From positions 32,083,979 to 32,147,978 of the forward strand of contig NC_088302.1 of NCBI RefSeq assembly GCF_032854445.1: a stretch of DNA of 64,000 nucleotides, in the 5' to 3' direction. The position numbers were made by a program, and so were the translations under genes. This DNA comes from Liolophura sinensis (lineage: Eukaryota; Mollusca; Polyplacophora; Chitonida; Chitonidae). This document shows positions 11,348-22,012 of the stretch, piece by piece (the stretch's first letter is position 1; each line of letters starts with the position of its first letter). The notes beneath the pieces are model-generated. The model saw nothing but the letters and a program-made list of their open reading frames with translations. It had not been told where the DNA came from and ran no database searches.

Positions 11348-12989
11348 AAGCCGTCCCTAACTTGAAATGAAATCTTATGCTCATACTGTACCAGAAATCA
11401 TTTAGGTTTATAACGCTAATCTCTAAACTTTACGGCATACGGATGAGTATATTGTGTTAGCAACAATAAAATAAAAAAGTAAACTAAATTTAGGGCATGG
11501 AAGACCTTTTATATAAAGAAACATTACTTCCTTGACGCAGACATATATCTACGGAATACGTAATCGCATTTTCATTATACAAGGTTATTGTTTTTTTGTT
11601 GTTTTTTTTTTTGTTTTGTTTTTTTTGATAGTTTTTTTTCTTTTTGATAGTTTTTTTCTTTTTCCTGAAATATCAAAAAATGGTTGCGAAATGTGTTGCT
11701 TGAAACATCCCTAAAGTAGCATATATTTCATCAAATGGCTTTATAAAGACTAAACTGATGTATGCTTTATACATGTGTATACATATATACGGTTTCAACA
11801 CTATGGGTTTATAAATGATATTGTTTATATAGGAAATAAGGTATTTAATATACTAACAATGAAAACAAATATTTAATTTTCATTTACTTATAATGGCCGA
11901 GAACCCTTGTGACGCAGCTAATCTTTTTAAAATCGAACGGAACTTCAGTATGTTCGGACTGTGATCTCTGTGGACAAATGGGGCCGTGCTTCCACTGAAT
12001 TCTGCGTACATATACTATAATATAGTCTGTGTTTTTTTGTTTTTTTTTTTTACTTTTATTGTAGATCTATGTTCATGCATTTGTTCAGGATACGCGTGCT
12101 GGTTGGAATCAACGCTATCTGACTTTAGGGATAACACAACACGGCCTGCATTCCGCGAATAGCTGGCATCGTTTAGCTGTCCCGACATCAGTGGGCCAAC
12201 ACCGTCTGCCTGCATCTAATGAGATTACTGCCTATACAGCTGCACACATAGCCCGGATGATAGCCCAAACAGAGGCGCAGCTTCTGTATCTCTCCGCAGA
12301 TATAGAGTCGCTGAAACTCGGTCCGTATATGTGTGAACAAGTCGTGTTATGGCATCAGTGTATATGCTCTGATAAGAAGATATTACCCCGTGGTTTATTG
12401 TTAGGATGTTCCGCCTCAGGACACATTCCTCATGACGAATTTTCACATGCTCACTTTTTTATAACTTCCCAGCAACATGTTTAAGGCTCATGTGGACAAC
12501 AACTCCCCATTGTTAGGTTGTGTCTCCTGTTTATACACATATTTCACAGTGTATGATTGATTTATTTAAAGTTTAATCGCATGAGATCATGTTAATTGTT
12601 ATATGATAATATACACTTTAAAATGTTCGACTTGTACACTTGACGCGATAAGTAAGAGTTGTGGATAGAGGAAATGATACACAGCCAAATGGAAACAACC
12701 GCACCTCATGGTGTAACATGATGACAAATCCGCTGATATAAGGGTGCAGCCATATGTGCTACACGAGAGGCATGCTTTAGAGTTATATATACTAGGAACT
12801 ATATATTATATATGCATTGTTCACATGCATGCAAAAATATGCTACATTGATATTTTATATTTGTATCCGTATATACACGAGAAACATACCTATAAAAGTT
12901 GGGGATATATATACTGCATGACCTTAGCTACCAGGTTAATTTTTGTGACAATAATGCACTGCATACCAATCTAAATGATATTCCCGATA
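11348..12989. other. No confident gene; one long open frame
   Basis: T-rich block at 11589-11663. At 12064 a long pyrimidine tract ends in TTTTATTGTAG, a good splice acceptor, followed by a 139-codon open frame (12065-12484, plus) ending in TAA. The frame resembles no family I know, and frames of this length are expected by chance in a window this size, so it is not called as a gene. Confidence 0.3.
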
Positions 12990-13200
12990 GCTTTACATTG
13001 CCATTCATGGGCAGCGAAATGACCCAGGAGCCTCTCACCAGTGAGGTCGCTATGAGCTCGTCCAGCTTATGGGCACTTTCTCTGCAGTCGCAAGTGGGAG
13101 GATCTGCAGCAACCTGCGATTGGTCGTGAGTTTCTCCCGGGCTCTGTGAAATATTTTCGAGTATGCCGCGTACAAAACCTCAATCACGTAAATAAATGAA
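12990..13200 (+). mobile_element. SINE-B copy, plus orientation
   Basis: A head-proximal GACCCAGGAGCCTCTCACCA block, then GCAACCTGCGATTGGTCGTG, a GGGCTCTGTGAAATATTTTC core and a TCAATCACGTAAATAAATGA tail. The middle is shortened and the very start is poorly defined. Confidence 0.6.
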
Positions 13201-13353
13201 TATTCATGAACCTCTAAACTTTTTTCCAAATTTAAGATTGACATATTATATGAGATGAACTGCATGTAGCATGAACTTTTGAACAAGTAAATTGTGCGCA
13301 TTGATTAATATACTGCTCTGCGCACGCACGTACCACTTGTATGGCTCACATAT

Positions 13354-13439
13354 AGCGGATGTGATGTGACATTTTACAGTGTGTGGTATGTAATTGGCTA
13401 TACACTGAAACACAACGGCTATAGAGCGTCACATCCGTT
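13354..13439. repeat. Short inverted repeat, MITE-like
   Basis: AGCGGATGTGA at 13354-13364 pairs with TCACATCCGTT at 13429-13439, and an inner pair (TTACAGTGT / ACACTGAAA) lies between. About 86 bp in total, a possible short MITE or decayed fold-back. Confidence 0.35.
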
Positions 13440-14159
13440 CAAAGTGGCGTCAAACGTTACATATTGACTGACTTGCCAGATATATACGTTATGCTGGAGT
13501 TAGCTGATCATAGGCCAGTCGGTCTTAATCCCGGCAATGCATCCAGTGTACTGAACAACGTGTAAATCTATACGTGACTCTTGGTCTTCAAAATACATCT
13601 ATATATACCGACGCCTGGACTTGCACATATAGGCCCATATATCCGTTACGGGCCTGTGTATATAGCGACACAGGAGCCCTGACGTTTTGCCACATATCTC
13701 GTTGCATGTGATTAATCATAATGATTGCGTCTTTAAATTACATTGGTGATATCCTTAAATAATTCAAGATGCCTTTCAGTAACTTAAATGTGTTTTATGA
13801 AATCATTGATTAAAGATATGTTAACTTTATTCTTGACATATAACTGAATCAGTTTCTGACAATTTCCATGCATTCATTTGCGTATTCTTATGACGTAAAG
13901 GAATCAGAGACAAAATTCAAGGTATCAAGACGGCAATAAGGATATCCGCAGTTGAGTATTTTCTATTTCTTGATAAATAATTATTAACGGTATCATCAAT
14001 TCATTTCAAGATACAACTGATGCAGCCGAATTATATGCATGGCGGATGGAAAGACGAAACCGTAATTCGTTTGAACGTGATCCCCTTTTATATATTAGCC
14101 CCAGGCTGTCACGCTTTTGAATTTTGTAGCAAGAATGTGTTTTCATAGTTGTGAAATAT
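13440..14159. other. No gene or repeat recognised
   Basis: Unique-looking AT-rich sequence on both strands. Confidence 0.3.
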
Positions 14160-14360
14160 TTTTCTATTTATCGGCTTGGTGTGAATATTAATGTATTCCA
14201 CTAATATGACGGCCAGGTCTGGTTTATTTGAGGAGGAAAGGCACAAGAGTTCCCGGAGTAAAACCACTGACCTTCGGCAGGTACCTGACAACTCTCAGAC
14301 TTAAAAGCCGCAGACGAAACGGTAACATCTGGATTCGAACAGGCGACACCCATTGGCCCA
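14160..14360 (-). mobile_element. SINE-C copy
   Basis: A diverged core (CGGCTTGGTGTGAATATTAA, then TATGACGGCCAGGTCTGG, then ACCACTGACCTTCGGCAGG) is followed by a reversed tRNA-like head with GGATTCGAACAGGCGAC near 14331. It shares head and body with the copies at 4852 and 30362. Confidence 0.5.
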
Positions 14361-14903
14361 GGGCCTGACAGTTGCAGTGAGCCAACACTTTATAAGCATC
14401 TATTCCAGTGAGGACCCTTTATCTGTGAAATAAATAACGAGTAAACAGAAGTCGATATTCAAGCAAGTACTGTGCGAGGCTTCGATCTGTATAGGCCCTA
14501 CGTATCTTTAATTATACTACCGGTACATTTTTTCCAATTCCCACGTGGCCTCGGGTTTGGCAGCAACCTTTAACGAGCCAAGGAGTGAACTATAGATATC
14601 ACTAATTAATGTAGTTCTTCATATCATTTATTTAATTCAGAATTACCAGATGCAGTACGTTTTCTTGAACAAATGAAATTATCTTCAATATTTTTTTCTT
14701 CATCTCAATCCATTAGACCGCCGGTGTCATGCATTAATAAACTTGAATTTAACATATTTATACTGTAATGAATTAATGCAAGACATCGTGCATGAAATGA
14801 ATTCAAAACATCTTTAAAGACTTTAAATTATCCAAACATACAAATTATTATGCTGAATAGGCTTGTTTTGCGTGACCGGAATATACATGCAGGTAACTTG
14901 TTT
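14361..14903. other. No gene or repeat recognised
   Basis: AT-rich sequence with no supported feature. Confidence 0.3.
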
Positions 14904-15361
14904 CTTAAGGAGTCGAGATTGGTTTGGTTATACACGTTATATAGACTCACTCACCACAGAGATGTATATGTATGTATGTATGTGTGTTTGGAATCCTTGA
15001 TTGCGGAAAATAGGCTTCGACTTTCTTAAGGAGTCGAGATTGGTTTCCTTATGCATATTATATATAGACTCACACACCACAGAGATGTATATGTATGTAT
15101 GTATGTGTGTTTGGAATCCTTAATTGCGGAAAATAGGCTTCGACTTTCTTAAGGAGTCGAGATTGGTTTCCTTATGCATGTTATATATAGACTCACACAC
15201 CACAGAGATGTATATGTATGTGTGTTTGGAATCCTTAATTGCGGAAAATAGGCTTCGACTTTCTTAAGGAGTCGAGATTGGTTTCCTTATGCATGTTATA
15301 TATAGACTCACACACCACAGAGATGTACATGTATGTATGTATGTATGTATGTATGTATGTA

Positions 15362-15403
<42 letters not shown>

Positions 15404-15480
15404 TGTGCGTGCGTGCGTGCGTGCGTGCGTGTGTGTATGTATGTATGTATGTATGTATGTATGTATGTATGGAATCCTTT
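14904..15480. repeat. ~120 bp tandem repeat with ATGT/GT expansion
   Basis: Four units begin at CTTAAGGAGTCGAG at 14904, 15025, 15148 and 15263 (spacings 121, 123, 115). Each runs through GACTCACACACCACAGAGATG, an (ATGT)n stretch, and GGAATCCTTAATTGCGGAAA. In the last unit the ATGT stretch has expanded to about 150 bases of ATGT, GT and GTGC repeats (15328-15471). The overlapping 107- and 92-codon frames are products of the repeat. Confidence 0.85.
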
Positions 15481-17011
15481 ATTGCGGAAATTAGGCTTTA
15501 CTGTATATATGCATGCATATGCTGTAGGCCTACATGTTACCCGTTACCGTATGGCAAGCTGATATAGAAGATCTTATATATACACATGTATACAGGATTC
15601 CTTATGTACATGCCTGCAATATACATGAACCAGTATGTACAGACAGCCAGGAGGACGGTATCCAGGCTGACAGCTGACAAGGAACGCGATACATCAGGAA
15701 TGTAACAGTATCCCCGTTCGCAAGAGTCTGTTTCTGTAACCAAAGACCTCCGCCCACAGTAGGTGGCACTGACGAGGGCCACATGTGCCACTGTTCGCTA
15801 TCTTTACACGTAAACCCAGACGTCATGGCTGCGGGGAAATATTTATACCCAATCCAAACTACACAATCAGGGAACCCCAAATACTTCCTTTGGGAGGCTG
15901 TCTGATGTATATCTGAATGCTGGCTAAACACAGTCAGAGTATCGTTAATCATGAAGATCAAAGAATACCCCCACCCCCTATCCACCCCCACCCCCCCACC
16001 CCCCCCCCGGGTCCTCTGAAGACAACTTATAGCCGCACGGATCGATTCGGATGACATATCAATTCTTTGGAATACAGTCTATACAGGTTTACACAATCAG
16101 ATATAATCGATGACACCGTATTAACCTCAGTTACTGACAATGGCGGCACGATGTTTATACATGTGATGCCCTGAATCTTTGGCATGTATGGACAATCGAA
16201 GACGGCCATTTGCTAGAAGCATATATCGTCAAACGACTAAGATCTACCAAGACATTTATACTACATTGGGAGAGTACATGACATATCCGTATCCACAATA
16301 ATCTTTATGGCAAGGAGAGTTAGACCATCACTTTCATCTGAATCTTTTGGTATACATGTAAAATCAAAGATGTATGGTCAAAGCCTGTTGCCAGTCAAGT
16401 GACCTAACATATAAATTAATACCAAAATCAACCATACAAGAAGGAAGACTATGTATAGTATAGGCGCAATATTATTACAATAGTGGGCTAGCAAGAATCA
16501 GAACTGAATTCATCCGAGAAAGGATTTTCAACCAATCCTTTTAAAGTACATGTATACGAAAAATGGTCCGTCTTGGTGTAACACGAGCAGTACTAATATA
16601 TACGGTTTGTACATGTAAACAGGTTCCACAAAGGGCGTTGGCCGGACCTATGTACATCTATACTGTGTCCAGAATCCAAGTAGTTCAGCGATGGTGGATC
16701 GATTCTCATTTCGTCAGGTTGAAAGCCAAGCAAATCTCTCCACGCCAAGATCTCGATGTCCTAACAAATGTCCCCGCCAACAGTTGCGGGTTAACCGCGG
16801 AACCGCTGACGGAGAACTAACCAAGCGGAAAATTAATCAGCGCTGCACAGACGATTCAGAACGGAATTATAGAATAATAGGCTTGTTTTTTTTTGGTTTC
16901 CTTCTGGACCGTATTATAACGGGTGCATGTAATTGTTGAATATCACAATCCTATTAATTTATTAGAGATGACCCTGTTATTTATCGGCAACGTTAACAAA
17001 CAGATCAGCGT
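15481..17011. other. No confident gene; candidate minus frame
   Basis: A 151-codon minus-strand frame (15602-16057) begins beside a C-rich tract (15968-16009). It has no recognised domain. The minus strand also shows TATAAATA near 15837 with an ATTGG just upstream. Two diverged copies of one segment lie at about 16160-16210 and 16330-16380. The region is left uncalled. Confidence 0.25.
15968..16009 (-). repeat. C-rich tract (G-run on minus strand)
   Basis: Runs of C separated by single A residues or short spacers; the minus strand has at least four G runs and could form a quadruplex. Confidence 0.5.
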
Positions 17012-17099
17012 ATATATTTATTTGACTGGTGTTTTACGCTGTACTCAAGAATATTTCACTTATACGACGGCGGCCAGCATTATGATGGGAGGAAACCGC
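17012..17099 (-). mobile_element. SINE-B tail and core fragment
   Basis: ATTTATTTGACTGGTGTTTT, then the AAGAATATTTCACTTATACG and CGGCCAGCATTATGATGGGA blocks, very close to the family consensus; cut off after GGAAACCGCA. The close match suggests a relatively young insertion. Confidence 0.75.
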
Positions 17100-18195
17100 A
17101 GCGTATATATAGATTCGCTTCTTTGCATTCTAGGTTTCCTCTCAATCGCATTTGTCCCATATGAAGAGATGATTGATGGAATCCACAGTAGGCCTACATG
17201 ATGCCATACATAGGTTAACCACCACAATCATCATCTATGTGAAGTGCAGTGCTGTGACAGCTCCAACAAATGATGCATGACGATACGTGATTGAATATTG
17301 CGATTGTTATTTAAACCATTTCATTCGTAAAAATGGTTTCCGTAAATCCCGAACTTTTAATCTCGTACGTATCGCCTTATATCATATCTTGGAGCGACCA
17401 CAGTGCACTTTTTTCTTGGGATATTAGAAATATTAAATCTGTTCTAGATGTGTTATCTGCACTGTCATAAATGTATTTGACGGGCGGAAAGCGACACGAT
17501 TTGATGAGTGTAGATTCCAGTTAGTTTTTATCATAGGTGAACACATCATATTATTACTGTATCGCTCACGCTGTCATTCAACTGACTTCATGTCAGTGCA
17601 CGGAGACTGTTCTCCCAGGGTGAGAATGAGTCAGCCTGTCTCTCCCCCCCTCCACCTCCACGCCACCCACTTACCAGCCTCTCCCCCTCCCCGACCACAC
17701 AGCTCTGTTCGTCAGCCATATCCGTGACTCACAGGATCGGGGAGCGACTGTTACGGCACAGTGCCATAGAACTGACGGCCAAAATGCTCATCCTCGTTAT
17801 CTTGGAGAGCTGCCAAGTTTTGAACATCAAAACGTATCCATTTCTTTTGAATCGTCTCATGTTGTATGAGCCATTCCTTTCTCAATCCAGAGAGGAATTG
17901 TTCGATCTTTCATTTACTCATAGGAAAAATAATACTCACTTGTATTCGATACACGTTTAAAGCATACATCAAAAGGATCCCTTTAATTAGATTTATACCA
18001 AATAAAAAACATACACACATATATATAAATTTATATGTAGAAAAGAAACATAAGAACATTAATTTTGCGGTATATTGTATATCTAGTAGTACTCGGTTAT
18101 TTTATGCCTACATGTATTTTCCGTAAATGGCCGGAAATTATCGGAAATGACGTCATCGCTGAACTTGCTGGGATCGCGGGACCAGCTTAGCACCC
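17100..18195. other. No gene recognised
   Basis: Includes a pyrimidine-rich block on the plus strand at 17620-17700. No supported gene. Confidence 0.3.
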
Positions 18196-18400
18196 CTATT
18201 CAGGCTATTTCTCCAAAAGAGTTGTTTTTCTGTTTTACGCCCATTGAGGTATATATATACCTCCATGTTTACAAAGGTGGTCACTTTTATGAGTGGAGGA
18301 AACCGGAGTGTCGAGGTTTGACCAGTGACATTTGCTAAGTTACTGACAAACTTTCGGACGTGTGAGGTACAGATTAGCAGGCCATGTTAACAGAAGACAA
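18196..18400 (-). mobile_element. SINE-C-like fragment
   Basis: A GTTTTACGCCCATTGAGG start, then GGTCACTTTTATGAGTGGAG, AAACCGGAGTG and TTACTGACAAACTTTCGGAC: the core of the SINE-C family, with a TA-rich interruption. The right boundary is unclear. Confidence 0.45.
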
Positions 18401-18462
18401 GTCGTTGTTCAACGAAGGGAAGAGTGCGCAAATGGCCCCATGATCTTGTTCTCGCAAAGGGT

Positions 18463-18800
18463 AACCTAATGGCCTAATGGTTAGAGTTTCCGCGCCGAAG
18501 TCGGGAGACCTGAGATCAACACCAGGTCAGGTCACACCAAAGACCTTAGAAATGGTACTTGTTGCTGCCTAGCTTAGTACTCAGCTTTGAAAGGTTAGAG
18601 CCAGGAAACAACACTGGTGGACTATATGACGATATGAGGTGTCATTTCTGGTGTCTTCGGCATGATACCTCTGTGGCCGCAGCACTTTGCCGGAGTGGAC
18701 TTGCCCTACCTCAAGAAGACACAGCGTGCATATGTGAACACATGTAATGACTCCTCGTCGTCACATGACTGAAAAATTGTTCAGCGCGACATTGTTATAA
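18463..18800 (+). mobile_element. SINE-A copy, plus orientation, with tRNA-like head
   Basis: The best view of the SINE-A head. GGCCTAATGGTTAGAG at about 18471 resembles a polymerase III A box and GAGATCAACACC at about 18512 resembles a decayed B box. The body continues through CGGCATGATACCTCTGTGGC, and the 3' core GTCGTCACATGACTGAAAAA sits near 18759. The ACTC-type tail is missing. Confidence 0.7.
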
Positions 18801-20223
18801 GTTGTATTTTGGCCATATTGAGGCTGTTTTTCCTTCTAGTTGGATGGTACGCGGTCATAATAAGGCACCAATGCCAAAAGACACCATGCAGATATGGCAC
18901 TCAAGTACCCAGTTAGATTATATACAAGGACACCTGGTTGACAAGTCCTCATTCTTTGCCACCCAAAAAGTATTGCCGTGGGCCATGGGAGTACCTACTC
19001 TCCTTAGGTAGAGGAGGGGTCGTAGGCCTACTCAACCTTTGCTGAAAAGCCTGGGCATCTGGCATATGGTGACATAAACATAGCTATTTGAAATAGTACT
19101 GGTCGACCAATTGAAACGACCGTACTATCTCCTGGCGGGAAGTCGTAAACAGTAAATGACAGTTGACATGTGCAGACATTTATAGCTGTGATGTGATTTA
19201 ATGTCCACGCCAAAAAAATGGAAATATTCTGTCAATTTCAAGGTATACTGTAGAATCTGTTTAGCGCAGTTAGGGTCAACAGTGTTGCGGTATCCTAGAG
19301 GCGGGATTTGTCGACGGAAAGCAAGATCTCTAAAGGAGCTCGTGGAGGCCTTCCGCTTCGTCTTCCCCTGGCATTGTTGTTGCGAAAGGAGAGGGTATAT
19401 CTCCAGGCCGTGTTCTTTTCGATTAAATAAACTGGGAAAGGCTGTGTGGAAAGAGCAAACCTGCATACGAGAGGGGAAGAATATTTGCAAGGACATCAAA
19501 GAGTAACGGGTAACAAGCAAGCAGAGAATGGCTCGAATGGCCGTCGATCGGCAGTCCATCCACCGGCATGATTGTTTCTTGCTGTTATTACTCATACTTC
19601 ACAAAGTAGATGACAGAATGGCACCAGAAAATTTTAATATGTCATGTATGTATCTTATATCAGTAAGAGGTTGATCTTGATATATTTTAAAATGTTGAGT
19701 CATGGAAAATGGCATGTTTAACATATACACATTTGTTCTGAACAAAAAACAACAGAAGAGTTCCTTATTGTGAAGGCCATGCATTAACACATCTACATGT
19801 ACGTACACATGTGATTTCTCTTCTTATGTGGTAATCCAAATGCTACCTGACTAAGTAAAACCATTTCATCTCAGGATCAGCTGTGTGTTCAGTGTTTATT
19901 GTTTATCTAACATTCCCATGGTGTTAAAGCAGATATTTGGTTTAAGGCCATGTGTGGAAATATATATTTCCTCACATTCCCTTATGGAAATTCTTCATAA
20001 AGAAATCGTTGTCTGCAGCTTTCATGAGAACTCTTGCACATATGGGTGGACATGAAACGTGGTGTACATTCCCCTTGTCTCACCGTATATGGGGCCTTGG
20101 TGACAGTTTATAGGAGTCAACAGCGCTCATATGACCGGTAGCATGGTCTATTAAAGACCACTGTTTCTTAATATAGAATCTGTGTGCATGTCAGTGTGTC
20201 AAACGTGGGAAAGTTCATCATCA
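18801..20223. other. No confident gene
   Basis: Opposed open frames at 19125-19595 (minus, 156 codons) and 19201-19506 (plus, 101 codons) overlap. Neither shows a recognisable domain or clear splice sites, so neither is called. Confidence 0.25.
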
Positions 20224-20322
20224 ACTTGCCATAGGTCGGTGGCTTACATCAGCCACTGCGGTTTATTCTCTCCATAAAACAATTCTTGATTGTGGTGTTC
20301 AACAACAATCAACTAAATAAAC
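20224..20322 (+). mobile_element. SINE-C-like 3' fragment, plus orientation
   Basis: ACTTGCCATAGGTCGGTGG, then a TTTATTCTCTCC block, AACAATTCTTGATTGTGG and GTTCAACAACAATCAACTAA with an AAATAAA tail. This matches the fragment at 50940-51040 in layout. Confidence 0.5.
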
Positions 20323-20754
20323 TTGGCCCACTCTGAGTAAATCAAGTATACAGGTGTATAATACCGCCTGGCCACGCCATTTCTCTTTCATGTTTTTATG
20401 GAGTACCTAGTTTATTTCAGCTACAAGTTTCAGGCAGAACAATTAAAACGGTAACCAGAACAATTATGATGAGAAATAAATGATGGCTGAGTGAAACCCT
20501 CTGTGCAGTAAACATTTTCTCATTGAGGACAGACAAACACACCCCTGTCCTACCCTATTACCAACGGTTTCTACATGTATCTTATTTTTAATAGCAGGGC
20601 ACAGGGCATGGCTCTGTGTTCAGGTGGTGAACTCCTAATTGCTGGCACATGATGTGCAGGTTCAGTGCAGGCTGTAGGGAATTTACAGATTCTCTTGCTC
20701 TCATTGTAACGGTAAGTGGTATTCTAAGGGTTGTTTATGCATTTCACATGCAAG

Positions 20755-20870
20755 TTTGAAGGTAAGCTAGCAACTTGCCCAAGGACAGTGGTTTATCTCT
20801 GGTTTTCTTCAACCATAATAAAACTGACCACCAACCATTGTACAAGTGAAAATTTTTGAATATGATGTTA
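20755..20870 (+). mobile_element. SINE-C-like fragment, plus orientation
   Basis: GCAACTTGCCCAAGGACAGT, GGTTTATCTCTGG, then AATAAAACTGACCACC and ACAAGTGAAAATTTTTGAAT: the reverse complement of the core seen at 14160-14360. Confidence 0.45.
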
Positions 20871-21388
20871 AAAAATCGATTAAGAAAAGAATCTAATACC
20901 CATTGATCAGTTCATAGGATCCGTAAATATCTATGTGGCTTATAAGTTAATTTGAACTACCATATGTTCTTGCCCATATGTTCAAAAGGGACACACTGCA
21001 TGTGGAGAGTTGCTCAATTTGAGAAAGGCCTTATCATCATCACAACATTGTTTGTATCCAGACATTGTCTTAATATATTGAAATGCTTACGCCTGATAGA
21101 TAAATAATTTTCTTCCAGTGTACATATAGCGAGATGAACACTTAAAGCATTAGTGTTCAGATTTAGCTACTGGCCCTATTTATAAAGATTATAACCTGTT
21201 TAAACAGTATGTTACCGGGAGGGCTTCTGAGAAACATAATAATGACTTTAAACCCACCAAAAACAATAGATGTACTGCCCTAGCCGATCTCCAGTCGGCC
21301 GCCCAGGAAAAGCTCAGCAGGTAACGTCATAGATGGCCAACCCAGGCCTAGATAACCGAAATAACCTGCGGATTCGTAGCAACACGAT
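20871..21388. other. No gene or repeat recognised
   Basis: Unique-looking sequence; nothing supported on either strand. Confidence 0.3.
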
Positions 21389-21591
21389 GTCATTTTCGAG
21401 ATGGTTCTAGCTACTCAGAAGCAAATATACTTCCCTATCAATTTGAACCCTTAGTGGACTGTGTTGAAGTTCCGATTTATGACACGGACATCTCTGGCTA
21501 GAGTCAAGATTCTGAGTTTTCAGACTTTGAATTGAAACTTTGCCCAGGCATCTACAACCGCACTTGCAATATCCGGACTAGTAAGCTATAG
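21389..21591 (+). pseudogene. Possible remnant with PYQFEP motif
   Basis: One plus frame reads ...ILPYQFEPLVDCVEVP..., reaches TAG at 21499-21501, then continues in the same frame as SQDSEFSDFELKL... to a stop at 21589-21591. From memory, an N-terminal PYQFEP-like box followed by a Ser/Asp/Glu-rich stretch occurs in an invertebrate-expanded protein group whose members are often named P2X7-like. The acidic, serine-rich run after the motif fits. The internal stop and lack of a following cysteine-rich part suggest a dead fragment. This is pattern recognition on a short segment and could be coincidence. Confidence 0.3.
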
Positions 21592-21789
21592 CTTTACCCT
21601 GTGTTAAACAGTACATTTCGTCTGTTTATTTTTAAGATTTTATATTTATTTACTATTCTTTCCCTCTGTCCACTTCACGTTAAATATCATTCTATTCTGC
21701 GATGAATTCAAAATTCATACCTATATGTGATGACAACTACGGGTGCGTGTTATTTTCGGATTTATGTATAGTCATGAACAATATAAATG

Positions 21790-22002
21790 GTGGCCTCCTG
21801 GCTCAGTTGATTAGCGCGCTACCGCAGACCCAGGAGTCTCTCACCAATGTCGCTGTGAGTTCAAGTCCAGCTCATGCTGGCTTCCTCTCCGGTCGTATGC
21901 GAGGTCTGGCATCAACATGCGGATGGTCGTGGGTTTCCCCCCTCGTATAAGTGAAATATTCTTGAGCACGGCGTAAAACACAAATCAATCAAATAAATAA
22001 AT
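21790..22002 (+). mobile_element. SINE-B, full-length copy with target duplication
   Basis: The best complete SINE-B. It has a tRNA-like head with A box TGGCTCAGTTGATTAGC (about 21799) and B box GAGTTCAAGTCC (about 21858), followed by the conserved body (GCTGGCTTCCTCTCCGG, GCGGATGGTCGTGGGTTTCC, TATAAGTGAAATATTCTTGA, GGCGTAAAACACAAATCAAT) and an (AAAT)n tail. The flanks AATATAAATG (21780-21789) and AATATAAGTG (22003-22012) are a target-site duplication with one mismatch, the signature of LINE-driven insertion. Confidence 0.85.
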
Positions 22003-22012
22003 AATATAAGTG

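Noticed and set aside
15239-15567. Cys/Val/Tyr-rich frames
   Set aside because: ATGT/GT microsatellite translation.
19125-19595. 156-codon minus frame opposite a 101-codon plus frame
   Set aside because: No recognisable domain, no splice sites that fit; such lengths occur by chance in a window this size.
21790-21870. tRNA gene suggested by good A and B boxes
   Set aside because: It continues straight into the SINE-B body and has a target-site duplication, so it is a SINE head.
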